A stretch of 64,000 nt of DNA from Meandrina meandrites (GCA_963693305.1 OY855905.1:33558750-33622749), one strand, 5' to 3'; shown: positions 1-11,308, numbered from the stretch's first letter. Notes: generated from the sequence alone by a model not told the origin. Program-made: numbers and translations.

Positions 1-319
1 CGTCATCACAACCTTCGAGAGTCCGCTGCGTGACTTGCTTATGACAACTATCTTTTTCAAGTTGCTTTCCGCTAGTTGCAACAACAGTTTTAGACCAAAC
101 ATTTGCGAAATTTCCGTGACATCTTAGTCCAATTTCCGTGACATCTTAGTCCATTAAAAGCAAACAACAAAAAGTCGCCACAGTGCATTTGGTCGCGCCG
201 ACACACTTAAAAGAGATGCTGCGTGACTTGTAGTGTACGGTCTATTGTAGTCTAGAGTCAACCACATATGTTTCCTGTTTTTGATTTTGAACAATTAAGT
301 CGTTTGTTTGATTTTCCGC

Positions 320-772
320 TCTTAAAGAATCTGACCCACCCACTTTGCATTGCGCGCCTGTTGTTGTTGTTTACGAGCGCAGAGGCCCACAAAAACTATC
401 GTTTCACGATAACGCTTCTTTCAAAAAACAGCGATCGTTCGAAGATAACAAACTGAAGAGAAGCTATAAGAAGCGATGAGACTTGTTTCTAGCATTCACA
501 TCGCGATACAAACAAATTTCTCACCTTTGTCAATCCGTCATTTTTGGGGCCCCCAAAAAAGCCAGTGATAGCGACCGAGAAGTAAAATCTGTTTCCATCG
601 CGATGTGAATGCTAGAAACAAGTCTTATCGCTTCTCTTCAGTTTGTTATAATCGAACGATCGCTGTTTTTGAAAGAAGCGTCATCATGTTACAATAGTTT
701 TTGTGGTCCTCCGCGCTCGTAAACAATAACAGGGCGCGCAATGCAAAGTGGGTGGGTCAGACTCTTTAAAGC
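320..772. repeat. Foldback element, about 190-bp imperfect inverted arms
   Basis: The left arm (about 320-510) and right arm (about 597-772) are reverse complements of each other over nearly their whole length, with an 86-bp spacer. Shared landmarks are TGACCCACCCACTTTGCAT near the outer ends and GATGTGAATGCTAGAAACAA near the inner ends. Small indels separate the arms, so the structure is old. The 62-residue open frame at 268-456 is a by-product of this repeat. No target duplication was resolved. Confidence 0.75.
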
Positions 773-1530
773 ACGTATTTCGGTCAGTTGTTTCCGCGCC
801 TACGTATCGGACAGAATCAAGAAAACAAGAATCAAGACAAGAATTAAGCCACAAGAGGCAAGCGCAGGACTGATATGTAAGTTAGGAAACTTCTTTCTTT
901 AGTACTCGATCAAATTAGAAGTTTAGTTTCTCGTTGTTTTTATTTTTGCTTAGTTAATTGCTGCATGCCTTATAGCCATAGTGATCTTTCGGAAAATTAG
1001 TCGCCATTGTTATCTTTGTATTAGCATCGTTTGCTTTACAGTTGTTTTAAGTTTAGTTCTTATAGCCAGGGCCTCCCGATAAGGCCATCGCCTTTATTAG
1101 AGTCTTTTACTTGTATTAAGCGAGCTTCAAGGTTAGGCGTAGTTTCTTAAAATCGAATTTCAGTTTACGGCTTTCATGGTTTTACAAACGCTTAGACGCC
1201 AAGGAATAAAGATCTCTGTGTTTAATCGTGAGCCCGTAGAATAGTCCTTTAATGAAGACCGGCTACGGCACCTCTTGTAATCCTCGAGAGTCGCCGCCGC
1301 TACACTAACATTTCCCCCTTCTTTTGACTAATCCTTCTTTAAAGTTTATTTAGCGCATGCCACCTTTTTTGCTGCTGTGTTTCGCAGGGAACGTTTTGTT
1401 TTTGTCTCGACAACTCTTGTCATTGCCTCAAGATTTTCTCCCCTCTATCGATGACAATGTCTAGTTTCAGCAGTGTCCCGGGTTTTCAGTACATAAGAAA
1501 ACTGTTTTGTCAAAATCTTTTTCTTTTCTT
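773..1530. other. No gene seen; possible 5' leader of the Penelope-like element
   Basis: No coding frame is recognised here. A donor-like ATGTAAGTTAG lies near 876 and a pyrimidine-rich tract ending in TTGTAG lies just before 1541, so this could be a leader intron of the downstream retroelement. Penelope-like elements are known to tolerate introns, but nothing here proves splicing. Confidence 0.25.
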
Positions 1531-3156
1531 TTCTTGTAGATGATGAGTTCGAAATCCCAAGCTACCAGCCTCCAAAAGAGGACGCCAAACCCAGTAGTGG
1601 GAACGAAAAGAAAACCAAACCAACAAAGAAACGGAAGGCCACCCAAGCACTACCTTCCACAGAAGCTAAAATAATGAAGACGGAAATTTCCATCAGGAAA
1701 TTAAATCAACATTTAGAGAAAAAGACTTGTCCAAAGACTTAAAGATATTCTGCTAGGGCCAATATCCCGAAAGACATAAAGACAATCAGAGAGAAAGCGG
1801 AGCAAGGATTTATCCGCGCTCTAACAAGATTTCATTATCGCCGTCTAGAAAAAAAGACAATTAAGCTTAACAAAGACAAAGCTAAGGCCCGCCGTTTAAG
1901 TGAAAACGGTTCAGAAACCACACGAAATAAATCCAGAGCTACTCCGCCAACGGCGGACAACCGCAGTGAGAAACTAAAGAAGCTTGTGAGACTCCAAGCT
2001 CAAGTAGATCAAATGAGGTTAGAACTCAAAGAGAACGAAGACAATAAAGATTGTGAAAACTACTCACACGTGTCTGGTAAATGTGTCAACACCACCAAGG
2101 GTGGGGAAAACCAAAATAAAGGGTTAAATAACTACACGAAAACCCAAAGAGACACGAAAAAGCGAAAAGATCGCAGAAACAAACCAAAAAACTTAGCCTC
2201 ACACCAAACAAATAAGGAGGAAAGATATATCAAAAACACAAACAAAAACCTCACTTATTTCCAAACAAAAGTAATCTCCAGGGGATTAAAATTCATACCG
2301 GTGAACAAACCAAACACAAACCGAATCCGGCGGCAATTACTGCAGGATTTCCAACATTTTGAAAGACGAATGCGTCTTAAATATATGTTTCACAAAAAAC
2401 ACAAAGAAGTTCACCCTTTCCATGTCAAATCTAACTGGAACCCACCAGTTCAAAAATCAGTTGCCCTGGAGAGCTTTTTAGAAGAAGTTAAAATGGGTCT
2501 GGATGAGATAAAAATAACTAAGCCTAAACAGAACTTGTCACGCAATGAACGAAAAGCATTAAATGAAATGAAACAAAACAAAGAAATAAATCTCAAGAAA
2601 GCGGACAAGGGAAGCACCACTGTTGTCATGAATACAATAGACAAGATTCAAGAGGGTCAAATCCAAATCAACGATCAAAACAATTACAGACCTCTTGACA
2701 ACCCCATGGTTAAAGAGACACACAGCAAGGTGTCACGTTTAATTAGACTTTCACCGTGGTAATCACATTGATAACATGACAAAGAAATGGCTATCCCAAA
2801 CACCAAATCCACCAAGAATACCAGAATTCTATACTCTTACAAAAATTCACAAGCCAGTCATCACAGGAAGACCGATCATCTCCGGTTGTGATGGGCCCAA
2901 AGAAAGAATATCATCTTTCGTTGATACACTGCTCCAAGCTATATCGAAATCACAGGAGTCTTATCTTAAAGACACCACCGATTTCATAAATTTCATTGAG
3001 AGAACCAGCGTAAATAAAGAAACATTTCTTGTTTCGATGGACGTAACGAGTCTGTATACAAATATACCACAGGAAGAGGGCATCAAAACAGTATGTGAAG
3101 CATACGACAACTTTCACAACAATAGCCCTCCAATACCAACACACTACCTCAGACAG

Positions 3157-4496
3157 GACAACTCGGATTAATATTAATCCGTGGATTATAATAATAATAG
3201 ATTATGATAGGCTTATTATAATCCGGTAATAGATTATTATAATCCAGTAATAGATTATTATAATCCGCTAATAGATTAAGGCACGGCAAAAAATTGGAAG
3301 GATTAGATTATTATTAATAATATAATCTCTATTATAATCGAGATAAAATTCCCGTGAATGTTCGGAGATACTGATATACAATTCCAATGACAGACACACT
3401 GCAGACATAGCACAGGACTGACAGGACATAACACTGATCACATCAGTCACATGACGATCACTTTGCATATGCTAGAGCTGGTAGATATCACGATGTTGAC
3501 CCTATACCCCCTAGAAGTTAAGTAAATGAATAGGAGCAAGCTCCTCTTTGATCTTTAAATAATGCCAATCTTCGGAAGCTTTGGGCAAAGATTAACCCTA
3601 GATAGGAATAATATAAGTACTACGTACGACTTTTATAGCAATCCTATGTAGGATTAATATATATCAGGATTAATATTAATACTTAAGTAGGATTAATATT
3701 AATATTAATCAGATTAATATTAATCTTAAATAAGATTTATATTAATCCTAATAGATTAAGGCACGGCTCAAACCTCAGTAATAGATTAAAATAATCTATT
3801 ACTGGATTATAATAATCCGTTACTGGATTATAATAATCATTAAGATTAATAATAATAATAAAGATATTTTAACAGGGAGCCCACATCACAAAAAGGTGGT
3901 TTTCAGTGGGGCCCTGCTTAAAATAAGTAACAAATACGATAAAATGATTTAAAAGTGAAAGTTAAAAATAGAGGATGTAAAAAGTTAAATTTAAAAAATG
4001 AGTATAAGAAATTTAAAAAAACTTATTAAATACTTCTAATAAGTCTTTTAAAAGTTAAAATGTCAAAAGTGCTTTTTGCTTTGTCGGGTAAAATGTTCCA
4101 TTCGTGAGCAGCTTGATTAATAAATAGGTTCTGGCCCCAGGAGCGACATAACTTGGGTCTACAAATGTCATTTCTTCCACGAGTATTATAATTATGAATG
4201 TCTTTAAAGCTATAAAGATTAAAATCCCAGTCAATCAAGCCATTCAAGGCCTTAAAAAACAATATTAATCTATGAAGTCTTCTTCTTTCCATTAAATTAT
4301 CCCAGCCAAGCTGATGGAGCGCCTCAGTAGCAGATGAATGCCTTGGCATATCGAGTACGAATTTGGCAGCTAAATTTTGCAGAACTTGGACTTTCTTCAT
4401 AAGAGTCAAATTAGCTTTGTCTCCCCATGTGACATCCGCATAGTCTAACAGAGGTATTATAGTTGATTAATGCGATTAATATTAATCCGAGTTGTC
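3157..4496. mobile_element. TIR-bounded AT-rich insertion inside the PLE
   Basis: The insertion starts GACAACTCGGATTAATATTA (3157) and ends with the reverse complement of those bases (to 4496), so it has terminal inverted repeats of about 23 bp. The body is dominated by the palindromic unit ATTAATATTAAT and by AATAGATTATTATAATCC repeats between 3165 and 3850. The phrase AATAGATTAAGGCACGGC occurs at about 3268 and again at about 3748. A minus-strand LINE fragment fills 4026-4409. The element interrupts the PLE RT between its TNIP and HGTAMG motifs. No clean target duplication was found, and its class is unknown. Confidence 0.65.
4026..4409 (-). pseudogene. LINE reverse transcriptase C-terminal fragment
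   Basis: This 127-residue open frame reads like the region downstream of the RT domain in CR1/L2/jockey-type non-LTR retrotransposons: LQNLAAKFVLDMPRHSS, then a W-x-x-L...RR-x-H-R-L segment, then HNYNTRGRNDICRP, and a terminal WNILPDKAKS. There is no RT catalytic core, so it is a 5'-truncated copy. It sits antisense to the surrounding PLE, inside the AT-rich TIR insertion. The family assignment rests on motif recognition only. Confidence 0.7.
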
Positions 4497-5262
4497 TCAT
4501 TCCTTCCAATTTAATGGAAAGAACTATCTTCAAATTCACGGCACGGCGATGGGGACCGAAACAGCTGTCGCCTTTGCCAACATATTCATGGCAAACATTA
4601 AGACACAAATACTAAGCAAAACTGTCAAAAAACCTACAGTTTGGAAACGTTACATTGACGATATATTTTCACTGTGGGACGCCAGCAAAACAGACATTGA
4701 AAGATTCATCGAACAAGCAAATTCACACCATCCTACAATTAAATTCACAGCTGAAATCTCAAACACGGAAACTATATTTCTGGATACAGTCATATACAAA
4801 GGCGAAAGATTCAGGGAACAATCAATCCTTGACATAAAAACACATTTTAAGCCTACAGAAACCTTTCCGATACATCCACTACACCTCTTGTCACCCGCCA
4901 AGTGTGAAAAAAGGATTCGTAAAGGGCGAAGCTCTTAGACTCCTAAGAACAAATTCTTCAGAAATCACTTTTGAAGAGAACATTCTAAATTTCAGAGCAC
5001 ACTTGGTCGGAAGGGGCTACCCACTAAATCTGATAGGTAAACACGTCGAACACCTATCAGAAGTAAATTTCACAGAAAGATATTTTGCCTTTTGTCACAC
5101 AATATGAACCAGCAGTGCCAAACATCAAACAAGTTCTAATGAAAAAATGGCACATGATAGAAGAACAACCACTACTCAAGGAAATCTTCAAAGATCCACC
5201 TATCATATCTTTTAAGAAAGGAAAATCTTTAAAGGATATGCTCGTTAGAGCAAAAATATGAA

Positions 5263-6100
5263 GCTTCTCAAATGTTTCACACCGGTAGAGATTGTGCGGC
5301 CTTTCATGCCTTGCTACCTCCTCCTGAAAACCATTCTTCGCGATTGTTTATCATTTTCAAGTTACTAAATCTGTCTAAATCTACTAACTGTTTATTCTTC
5401 GGGCAGTGGAATCTGAATGATCATGCATTAGATGCACTAGATACATGATTAACCAATATGGAACTCAAAACAAAATTTATCACCAGCTTCTGGAAAGGGG
5501 TTCAAATGAAATACTTTTAGTAATTGTTCGTTCAATAATAATAATAATAAATTTTCCCTTCATTTCTTTCTTTACTTGCTTATTTACTTAAGTTCTTCTT
5601 ATTTTTTTTTACTGTAAAAACGTGGGGGGGTAAAGCCCCTCCCTCTGCGCGGACCCTGAATCACAAACTCTGCTTTCTATCATTCTCCGTGAGCAAACTA
5701 CGCCTCTTATTTATTTCGTTGACGTTGTTACAGTGAAAGTGAAATAAACACGAATAAAAAAGATACAGATTATAAATGAGTGATATCCGAACATTGTCTT
5801 TAGTAGTTTAGTGATAAACCCTTAAATGAGTTCAAGAATAAGAGAGATATAGAAAAAAAATACGCGAGTGTGCAGACAATGAGGTATGAAACATTTCGAC
5901 AATTTACACTTTTCAGCATTTCCGACGAGTTTCGACTAATAGTGATGTCATTTTTTATTATTAGTTTTATTTATTTGTGATTTTTTTTTTCGCCGTACGT
6001 CGTCTGCCTTCCGCATGTGCCCTCCGGATCGGACGTCCGCATCTGCACTTTACAGAGTCCCCTAAAAAAGTCCTATAATAAATCATTTATTGACCAAGCT
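5263..6100. other. No gene recognised
   Basis: This is AT-rich sequence with short AAT and T-rich tracts (about 5537-5560 and 5980-5990). No frame with recognisable protein content was seen on either strand. Confidence 0.4.
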
Positions 6101-6329
6101 TGTTCGGCGTTCATGGACTGAAAAAATTGGCCCGGATTTGACCACCTTCTGGAAGGCGCGTTTACACTTCATCCCTTGTACAACAACAAACAGGGAAAAT
6201 GCCTTCTGGATATCTGCGAGATTTATGACCTCGATCCCCTGATAAATAAACCTACAAGAATATCGGAGAACAAATCCACATGATTGGATGTAATTCTCTC
6301 AAATGTCCCGGCCTTCATTAAAGACTCGG

Positions 6330-6462
6330 GTGTTATTTTGTATTATTTTAGGGAGTTTTCACATAGGGTTAACCTCGTAACTTCCTTTTCTACATGCCTT
6401 TTTTCCTTTTTATTTTTACTTGTAAGTTGCGTCTTAAATAAAGAATATATGTTTGTATGTAT
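6330..6462. mobile_element. Short insertion within the LINE endonuclease region
   Basis: The LINE protein is continuous up to about 6330 and resumes at about 6468. The intervening sequence is pyrimidine-rich and ends in AATAAAG followed by TATGTTTGTATGTATGTA. It looks like the 3' end of another retroelement, but its family was not recognised. Confidence 0.4.
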
Positions 6463-7261
6463 GTATCGAAACCGGTCTGAGCGATCACTGCCCGGTTTAC
6501 ACCACACTAAACACAAAGTTACTGAATCCTAGATCTGAATTCATCTTTAAAAGATCAATGAAAAATTTTAACCAGGCAGCATTTCTCGACGACCTCAACA
6601 GAGTGCCGTTCTCCATAGCCTATGTCTTCGAACACCCTCATGATGTTTACTAGTGTTGGGAGAAACTTTACAATCAATTGTTGGATGACCACGCCCCTAT
6701 CATGAAAGTCAATAGGCGCCAATCAACTGCATCCAAGTTTATAACCGCTACAATTCGAAGTGCAATGAGACCGAGGGATCGGAAGCAACAACACTGTCCC
6801 TAAGGAAACCAAACCCAACGGAAGTGAAAGAGGTGCTAAACAAAGTTAACCCAACAAAGCCGCGGGCTCTGATCTCATTCCTCCGAGAGTTGTACAACTA
6901 TCTGCGGACGTGTTATATTATCTCCTCAGCACACTGGTTAATTATGTGTTAGACGCAGCTAAAATACCACAGCAATGGAAATTAGGTGAAGTAACTCCCG
7001 TATACAAGAAGGATTGCCCCTTGGATAAATCTAATTATAGGCCTCTCACCATTGAGACATTAGTCAATGCAAGAATAAGCCCTCACTTCGAAAGCATCAC
7101 GGTTGTGACACCGCCCTACTTAGTTTAACGGAGGAATGGAAAAAGGAACTTGACAATCACAAAGTTATTGGTCTTGTGTCTATGGACTTATCCAAAGCAT
7201 TCGGTACGGTGCCTCGCGATTTGATAATATCAAAATTAAAAATAGGCAGTCTATGACTACA

Positions 7262-7637
7262 TGTGCCTAGTGATAGCCTAGCATATAACGACAACATTCG
7301 ACAAGAAACGCTCGTCCACGGCCAGTGATCGAGGGAAGAATCATCAACACTTTCTTCAGTTTCTTTGCCAATGTTTCATGTTGCTTTTAAGATCAAGTTC
7401 TTTAAAAATCCACTGAAAGTTGAGCCTGGCTCTAGAAGAAAAGTAACATAAATTTATCTTTAACAGAAAACTTACCAAGAAGAAACGCGCGATGTGAGCA
7501 CATGAAGCGAGTAAATGGCTGATGTCAAATTGAGCTTCCGATTATGACGTGTTAACGCTCATTACCAATTACGAATTACGGACACACACACGTGCACGAT
7601 AACATAGTGCCTCGGGCTCTACGAGCCACTAGGCACA
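7262..7637. mobile_element. MITE with 11-bp terminal inverted repeats in the LINE
   Basis: The element begins TGTGCCTAGTG and ends CACTAGGCACA, an exact inverted pair. It splits the LINE RT between the SKAFGTVPRDL and KDYLSNRRQRVRIGS segments. It has no coding capacity, and a target duplication could not be fixed. Confidence 0.6.
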
Positions 7638-7984
7638 AAAATGTATGGGGCTGATGATAAAACCGTTAAACTAATTAAGGATTACCTCTCAAATCGGCGA
7701 CAAAGGGTAAGGATCGGCAGCAATTTCTCTACATGGCAAGATGTAAAGGCTGGTATTCCGCAGACTCTATCCTCGGACCTCTGTTATTCAATATATTTAT
7801 GAATGATCTTGCCTACGTTGTAAAGCAAAGTAAACTATCTGCTTATGCAGATGACACACAAATGTTCTATGCTGATAAAGATCTCGCCAAAGTTCGAGAC
7901 ACAATTAGCACTGATCTATACCATGTTGACAAGTGGTCAGAGTGGTATACCGACAATGGTATGAAAAGAAACCATTAACAACAA

Positions 7985-8235
7985 ACCATTATTTCGCTAT
8001 GAAAATTCAGTAGGGGTCATGAATGCTCGCAAAAATAGGCTTCTGCTCGGAATGCTCGCAAAATTTTAATGGGTGCTCATTTGCTCGTGGTCGCATATTT
8101 TTACAAGTGCTCGCATGCTCGGTTTTTAGTGGAGGTGTCTTTTTGAAAAGTGCTCGTTGCTCGCAAGGCTAATTTTTGTCAATGCTCGTGCTTGCAAAGA
8201 AAAACGCTGTGCTCGCATGCTCGCAAATACCATTC
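7985..8235. repeat. Degenerate TGCTCGCA-type tandem repeat in the LINE
   Basis: About ten copies of the core TGCTCG, often extended to TGCTCGCA, recur irregularly between about 8021 and 8225. They separate the LINE YADD region from its C-terminal segment. Spacing varies between about 15 and 30 bp, so this is a decayed satellite-like insertion, not a clean microsatellite. Confidence 0.55.
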
Positions 8236-8526
8236 GATACCCCTTTCAGTTATTCCAATTGCCGAAGATTGATCTACTTGGGGTCACTGTGGACGACAAA
8301 CTCAAGTTTGACAGGCATATCGCTAAAGTCTGTAGGAAAGTGTCTCAACAAGTTGCAGTATTAAAGCGAATGAATAAAATGCTACCTTACGTCCTACCTT
8401 ACTTCGTCAGATCTTCACTTCACTGTATGCTGTAGATATTAGTCGTCATTTGTAAATAATTGTATATATTTTATAACTTTTAGCTCACTTTTTTTAAACA
8501 AATTGTAATCAAGTGTAATGACCACG

Positions 8527-8734
8527 TTGTATTGTATTGTATTGTACTGTACTGTACTGTATTGTATTGCATTGCATTGCATTGCATTGCATTGCATTGC
8601 ATTGCATTGCATTGCATTGCATTGCATTGCATTGCATTGCATTGCATTGCATTGTATTGTATTGTATTGTATTGTATTGTATTGTATTGTATTGTATTGT
8701 ATTGTATTGTATTGTATTGTATTGTATTGTATTG
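8527..8734. repeat. Pentanucleotide array in ATTGT / ATTGC blocks
   Basis: This is a continuous 5-bp array. It starts with ATTGT copies, then three ACTGT and two ATTGT, then a long homogeneous block of ATTGC, then a long homogeneous block of ATTGT. It directly follows the 3' end of the LINE, so it probably grew from the LINE tail. Open frames on both strands (for example 8518-8775) are artefacts of a period without stop codons. Confidence 0.95.
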
Positions 8735-8767
8735 TACGGGAAAAAAAAATTGGACACGAACCCGTCC

Positions 8768-8909
8768 GGACCTAACCACCTTTGTAGAGAAACAGTCAAA
8801 TCAAAACGAGGCCATAAGGCGCGTTTACAATACAAAAGCCAAAAATGGGCCATAGGCGGCTATGGCCACGTTTTGATTTGAATATTTCTCTACCGAAGTG
8901 GTCAGGCCC
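8768..8909. repeat. Short foldback element, 48-bp arms
   Basis: The arm at 8768-8815 and the arm at 8861-8909 are imperfect reverse complements, sharing for example CAAATCAAAACG and CGTTTTGATTTG. The spacer is about 45 bp. It lies immediately after the pentanucleotide array. Confidence 0.65.
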
Positions 8910-9485
8910 GAACCAAACTTCTTTCCATACATTAAACCACAGCTAAGTTGCAAGTTGTATTATGCTTTCTCGGGCTTATCAAAGTGCTGTGCCCATTAAG
9001 CCAACATGATTGCGGTATCAGAATGTGATTTAGAAATTAGGCGAAAGAGGGTGTGCCTCTATGATTTTGCTTTGTTTTAGATGGGTGTAGCAATTTAATT
9101 GTCAAAAACTTAATGTTGCTCTAAACTCCTTAATAGAATATTTTTAACTTTGCCAAAGGTTGTATAATGCCATGTGGATCATAACTCGATAATAGAAAGT
9201 GGGGGGATCACCAAGCTACATTTTTTTTAGTTTTTATACTATTGCTATGGTAACCACTAATCTCACAATAAATTCAACAAAGTTTGTTGACGTTACCCTC
9301 CCATGAATACCAACGGTGAAATAAAAGGCGTTAGTCTTAAGTCATAACTTTTTGTAACAATGTAAATGTAAACTAGTTTATATGGTCTTTCAAACAAGAG
9401 GACACTAAGGAAGAAATGCGGCTTTCACAGGGTATCTACTAAAGGGCGTACCCACAGGTAGCTAAACCCTTAAGTTTAACTAAAA
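8910..9485. other. No gene recognised
   Basis: Unremarkable AT-rich spacer. No supported coding frame, RNA or repeat was identified. Confidence 0.4.
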
Positions 9486-10043
9486 ATGCTACACTTGCTA
9501 CGTTTACTACACTTGCTACGTTTGCTACACTTACTACGTTTGCTACACTTGCTACGTTTGCTACACTTGCTACGTTTGCTACACTTGCTACGTTTGCTAC
9601 GTTTGCTACGTTTGCTACACTTGCTACGTTTGCTACGTTTGCTACACTTGCTACGTTTGCTACACTTGCTACACTTGCTACGTTTGCTACACTTGCTACG
9701 TTTGCTACACTTGCTACACTTGCTACGTTTGCTACACTTGCTACACTTGCTACGTTTGCTACGTTTGCTACACTTGCTACGTTTGCTACACTTGCTACGT
9801 TTGCTACGTTTGCTACACTTGCTACGTTTGCTACGTTTGCTACACTTGCTACGTTTGCTACACTTGCTACGTTTGCTACGTTTGCTACACTTGCTACGTT
9901 TGCTACACTTGCTACGTTTGCTACGTTTGTTACACTTGTTACGTTTGCTACACTTGCTACACTTGCTACGTTTGCTACACTTGCTACGTTTGCTACACTT
10001 GCTACGTTTGCTACACTTGCTACACTTGCTACGTTTGCTACGT
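9486..10043. repeat. 9-bp minisatellite, about 62 units in two spellings
   Basis: The array is built from two 9-mers, TTGCTACAC and TTGCTACGT, with a few point variants (TTACTAC and TTGTTAC forms). The order is irregular: mostly alternating, with runs of the second type and occasional doublets of the first. Because 9 is a multiple of 3 and neither unit has a stop in several frames, three long open frames span it: Leu-Leu-Arg/His repeats on the plus strand, and Val-Ala-Ser/Val-Ala-Asn and Lys-Arg/Cys-Ser repeats on the minus strand. I read these as by-products, not genes. Confidence 0.95.
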
Positions 10044-10560
10044 AGAAAAGAAATGATAAAAATTGCACTTGCCACACTTACAATCATTTGGTACACTTGG
10101 AAAGACTACTACTTTTGACGACTTGAGACAGACTACAGACTAGTTGTTGAGCACTGAGTTCAAAGCACTCGCACAAATAGGGAAAGAGGGTTTTTTTCTA
10201 CTGAAAATTGAATTTATTAAATACAATTGAAACAGAATTTCCCTCTTCATAAAAATTTCTCAGCGTGGGTGTTGAATATTAAATAATATTAATAACGTAC
10301 ATTTAAAAAAACAATAGCTTTAAACAGCCAATCAGAGGAGCCCTTCACAGACGTACTGCTTGACTCACTATACCGGGGTTTAGTTCGTCTGCAACGCAGG
10401 CTACGAGAACAGGAACTGGACTTAAACAACGTCAAGGTATCTTTTCCCTGCTCCGTCAACTGTATCTATAATACTATTTTACGAATAACTTGACCGTGTT
10501 TAAATCTTTCGCTACTGCAATGAAACCCCAATGCAACGAAGTGCCAAGTGACGGCTAAAT
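10044..10560. other. No gene recognised
   Basis: Spacer with a CCAATCAG box near 10328 and a short GC-richer patch at 10320-10430. No transcript structure could be supported. Confidence 0.3.
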
Positions 10561-10561
10561 G

Positions 10562-11068
10562 TTAGACTTTCTCAAAGGCCGTTTTATCTAAAGCTGTGTT
10601 CGAATTAACCCGAAACATGGTTTGAGTAAGCACGTTTGAACAAAACAGGGAGAATCGAGGGAGAAGGGCTTTCCAACGTTTAGCGTGAAGACAGTGTCGG
10701 CGGTACAAGGAGAATTGTTTGTAAATTTCGGTTTTGCATTGCGCGTGAAACCGTTGTCGTAACGTGGCGACGACCTCCGCTCCCAAATATTCTACCTTTA
10801 ACTCATTGCCAATATTTTCCGCTGTACGTATCCCTACATCGGCCCATAATCGTTCAACTCGACAGTTAGTCTCGTGAAGGTGATATGTGATCTTCGCAGT
10901 GAATTTCCAATTTAAGCAATAGCGACGCGCACAATTACTAAAAATAGATTTGTCAGCGTGAGATCCCATGACACCCCGCACAGAGTCAGACAAACACTGC
11001 GATCGAAACAAAGCAAATGTATGAGCGGGTGCCGCGGTTGTGAACCAAGAAGCGAAAATTTTAGTCAA
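10562..11068 (-). pseudogene. Uncertain open frame, possible transposase/integrase remnant
   Basis: This 168-residue frame includes NCRVERLWADVG, which resembles the R-x-E-R-L-W segment of DDE integrase-core proteins common in anthozoan genomes. Its middle (10876-10921) is a piece of the foldback repeat seen again at 15800-15844 and 16050-16130, so the frame is at best a chimera of repeats. No catalytic triad could be placed. It could be entirely fortuitous. Confidence 0.2.
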
Positions 11069-11101
11069 TTCTTCGGGTTTATCGTTCTAGAAATAAGAGA
11101 A

Positions 11102-11284
11102 ATGGTGGGCACTAAACCATGCTGTTGGGGTGAGTGCAAGACAGACTCAAGATATCCAGAAAAATGGCCGGAATCGCTAAAAGAGTTGGAGAATTCGGGG
11201 CAGAAAGTATTCATACCATTCCCGAGGCCGGTCACGTACTCTAGACAAGAAAAAGAGTCGAGAAAGGACATATTCGTGGCTTAG
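11102..11284 (+). pseudogene. Truncated THAP-type zinc-finger fragment
   Basis: The start [19 protein letters not shown] matches the opening of a THAP DNA-binding domain (C-x-x-x-C pair near the N-terminus), and VFIPFPRP matches the central F-P-x-P part. The second Cys-His pair and the AVPTIF-like end are missing, because the frame stops at 11284. THAP domains are C2CH DNA-binding modules of transposases and domesticated factors. This is a remnant. Confidence 0.45.
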
Positions 11285-11308
11285 ACTTTCGTTTGATAGA
11301 CTTGAATA

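Larger units (their letters stand above)
1531..5262 (+). mobile_element. Penelope-like retroelement (PLE), decayed, split by an insertion
   Basis: This is a reverse-transcriptase pseudogene in several frames. A lysine-rich N-terminal part begins near 1541, has an in-frame TAA at 1740-1742, and continues to 2762. It includes the PLE block LSRNERKALNEM followed by KKADKGSTTVVMN. A frameshift near 2750 moves into 2776-3171, which has FYTLTKIHKPVITGRPIISG and VSMDVTSLYTNIPQ, the PLE RT palm motifs. After the 3157-4496 insertion the RT resumes at about 4498 with IHGTAMGTETAVAFANIFM and the catalytic RYIDDIF. Another frameshift near 4900 leads to the RT thumb, ending in KSLKDMLVRAKI at about 5262. 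No GIY-YIG endonuclease follows, so the copy is either truncated or of an endonuclease-lacking lineage. About 8-10 residues are missing at the insertion point. It cannot encode an active protein. Confidence 0.88.
6120..8526 (+). mobile_element. CR1/L2-like LINE, decayed, with at least three insertions
   Basis: Fragments of one non-LTR element lie in order. First is the apurinic-type endonuclease end (INKPTRISENKST, stop, LDVILSNVPAF at about 6225-6310). After an insertion comes GLSDHCPVYTT (about 6475). The RT finger region follows (KIPQQWKLGEVTPVYKK at about 6960, then NYRPLTI), then VSMDLSKAFGTVPRDL (about 7175). After a second insertion come the RT palm with the catalytic AYADDTQMF (about 7845) and a C-terminal segment with LLGVTVDDKLKF (about 8275). 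Frameshifts and stops are frequent. The 3' end runs directly into a pentanucleotide array, as is usual for L2/CR1-type tails. The element is dead. Confidence 0.85.

Noticed and set aside
8439..8881. Long overlapping frames on both strands over the pentanucleotide array
   Set aside because: A 5-bp period without stop codons opens all frames at once. There is no codon bias, domain or splice context.
9439..10118. Three frames of over 200 codons (Leu-rich plus strand; Val/Ala-rich and Lys/Arg/Ser-rich minus strand)
   Set aside because: They are generated by the 9-bp minisatellite. Treated as repeat artefacts unless transcripts are shown.
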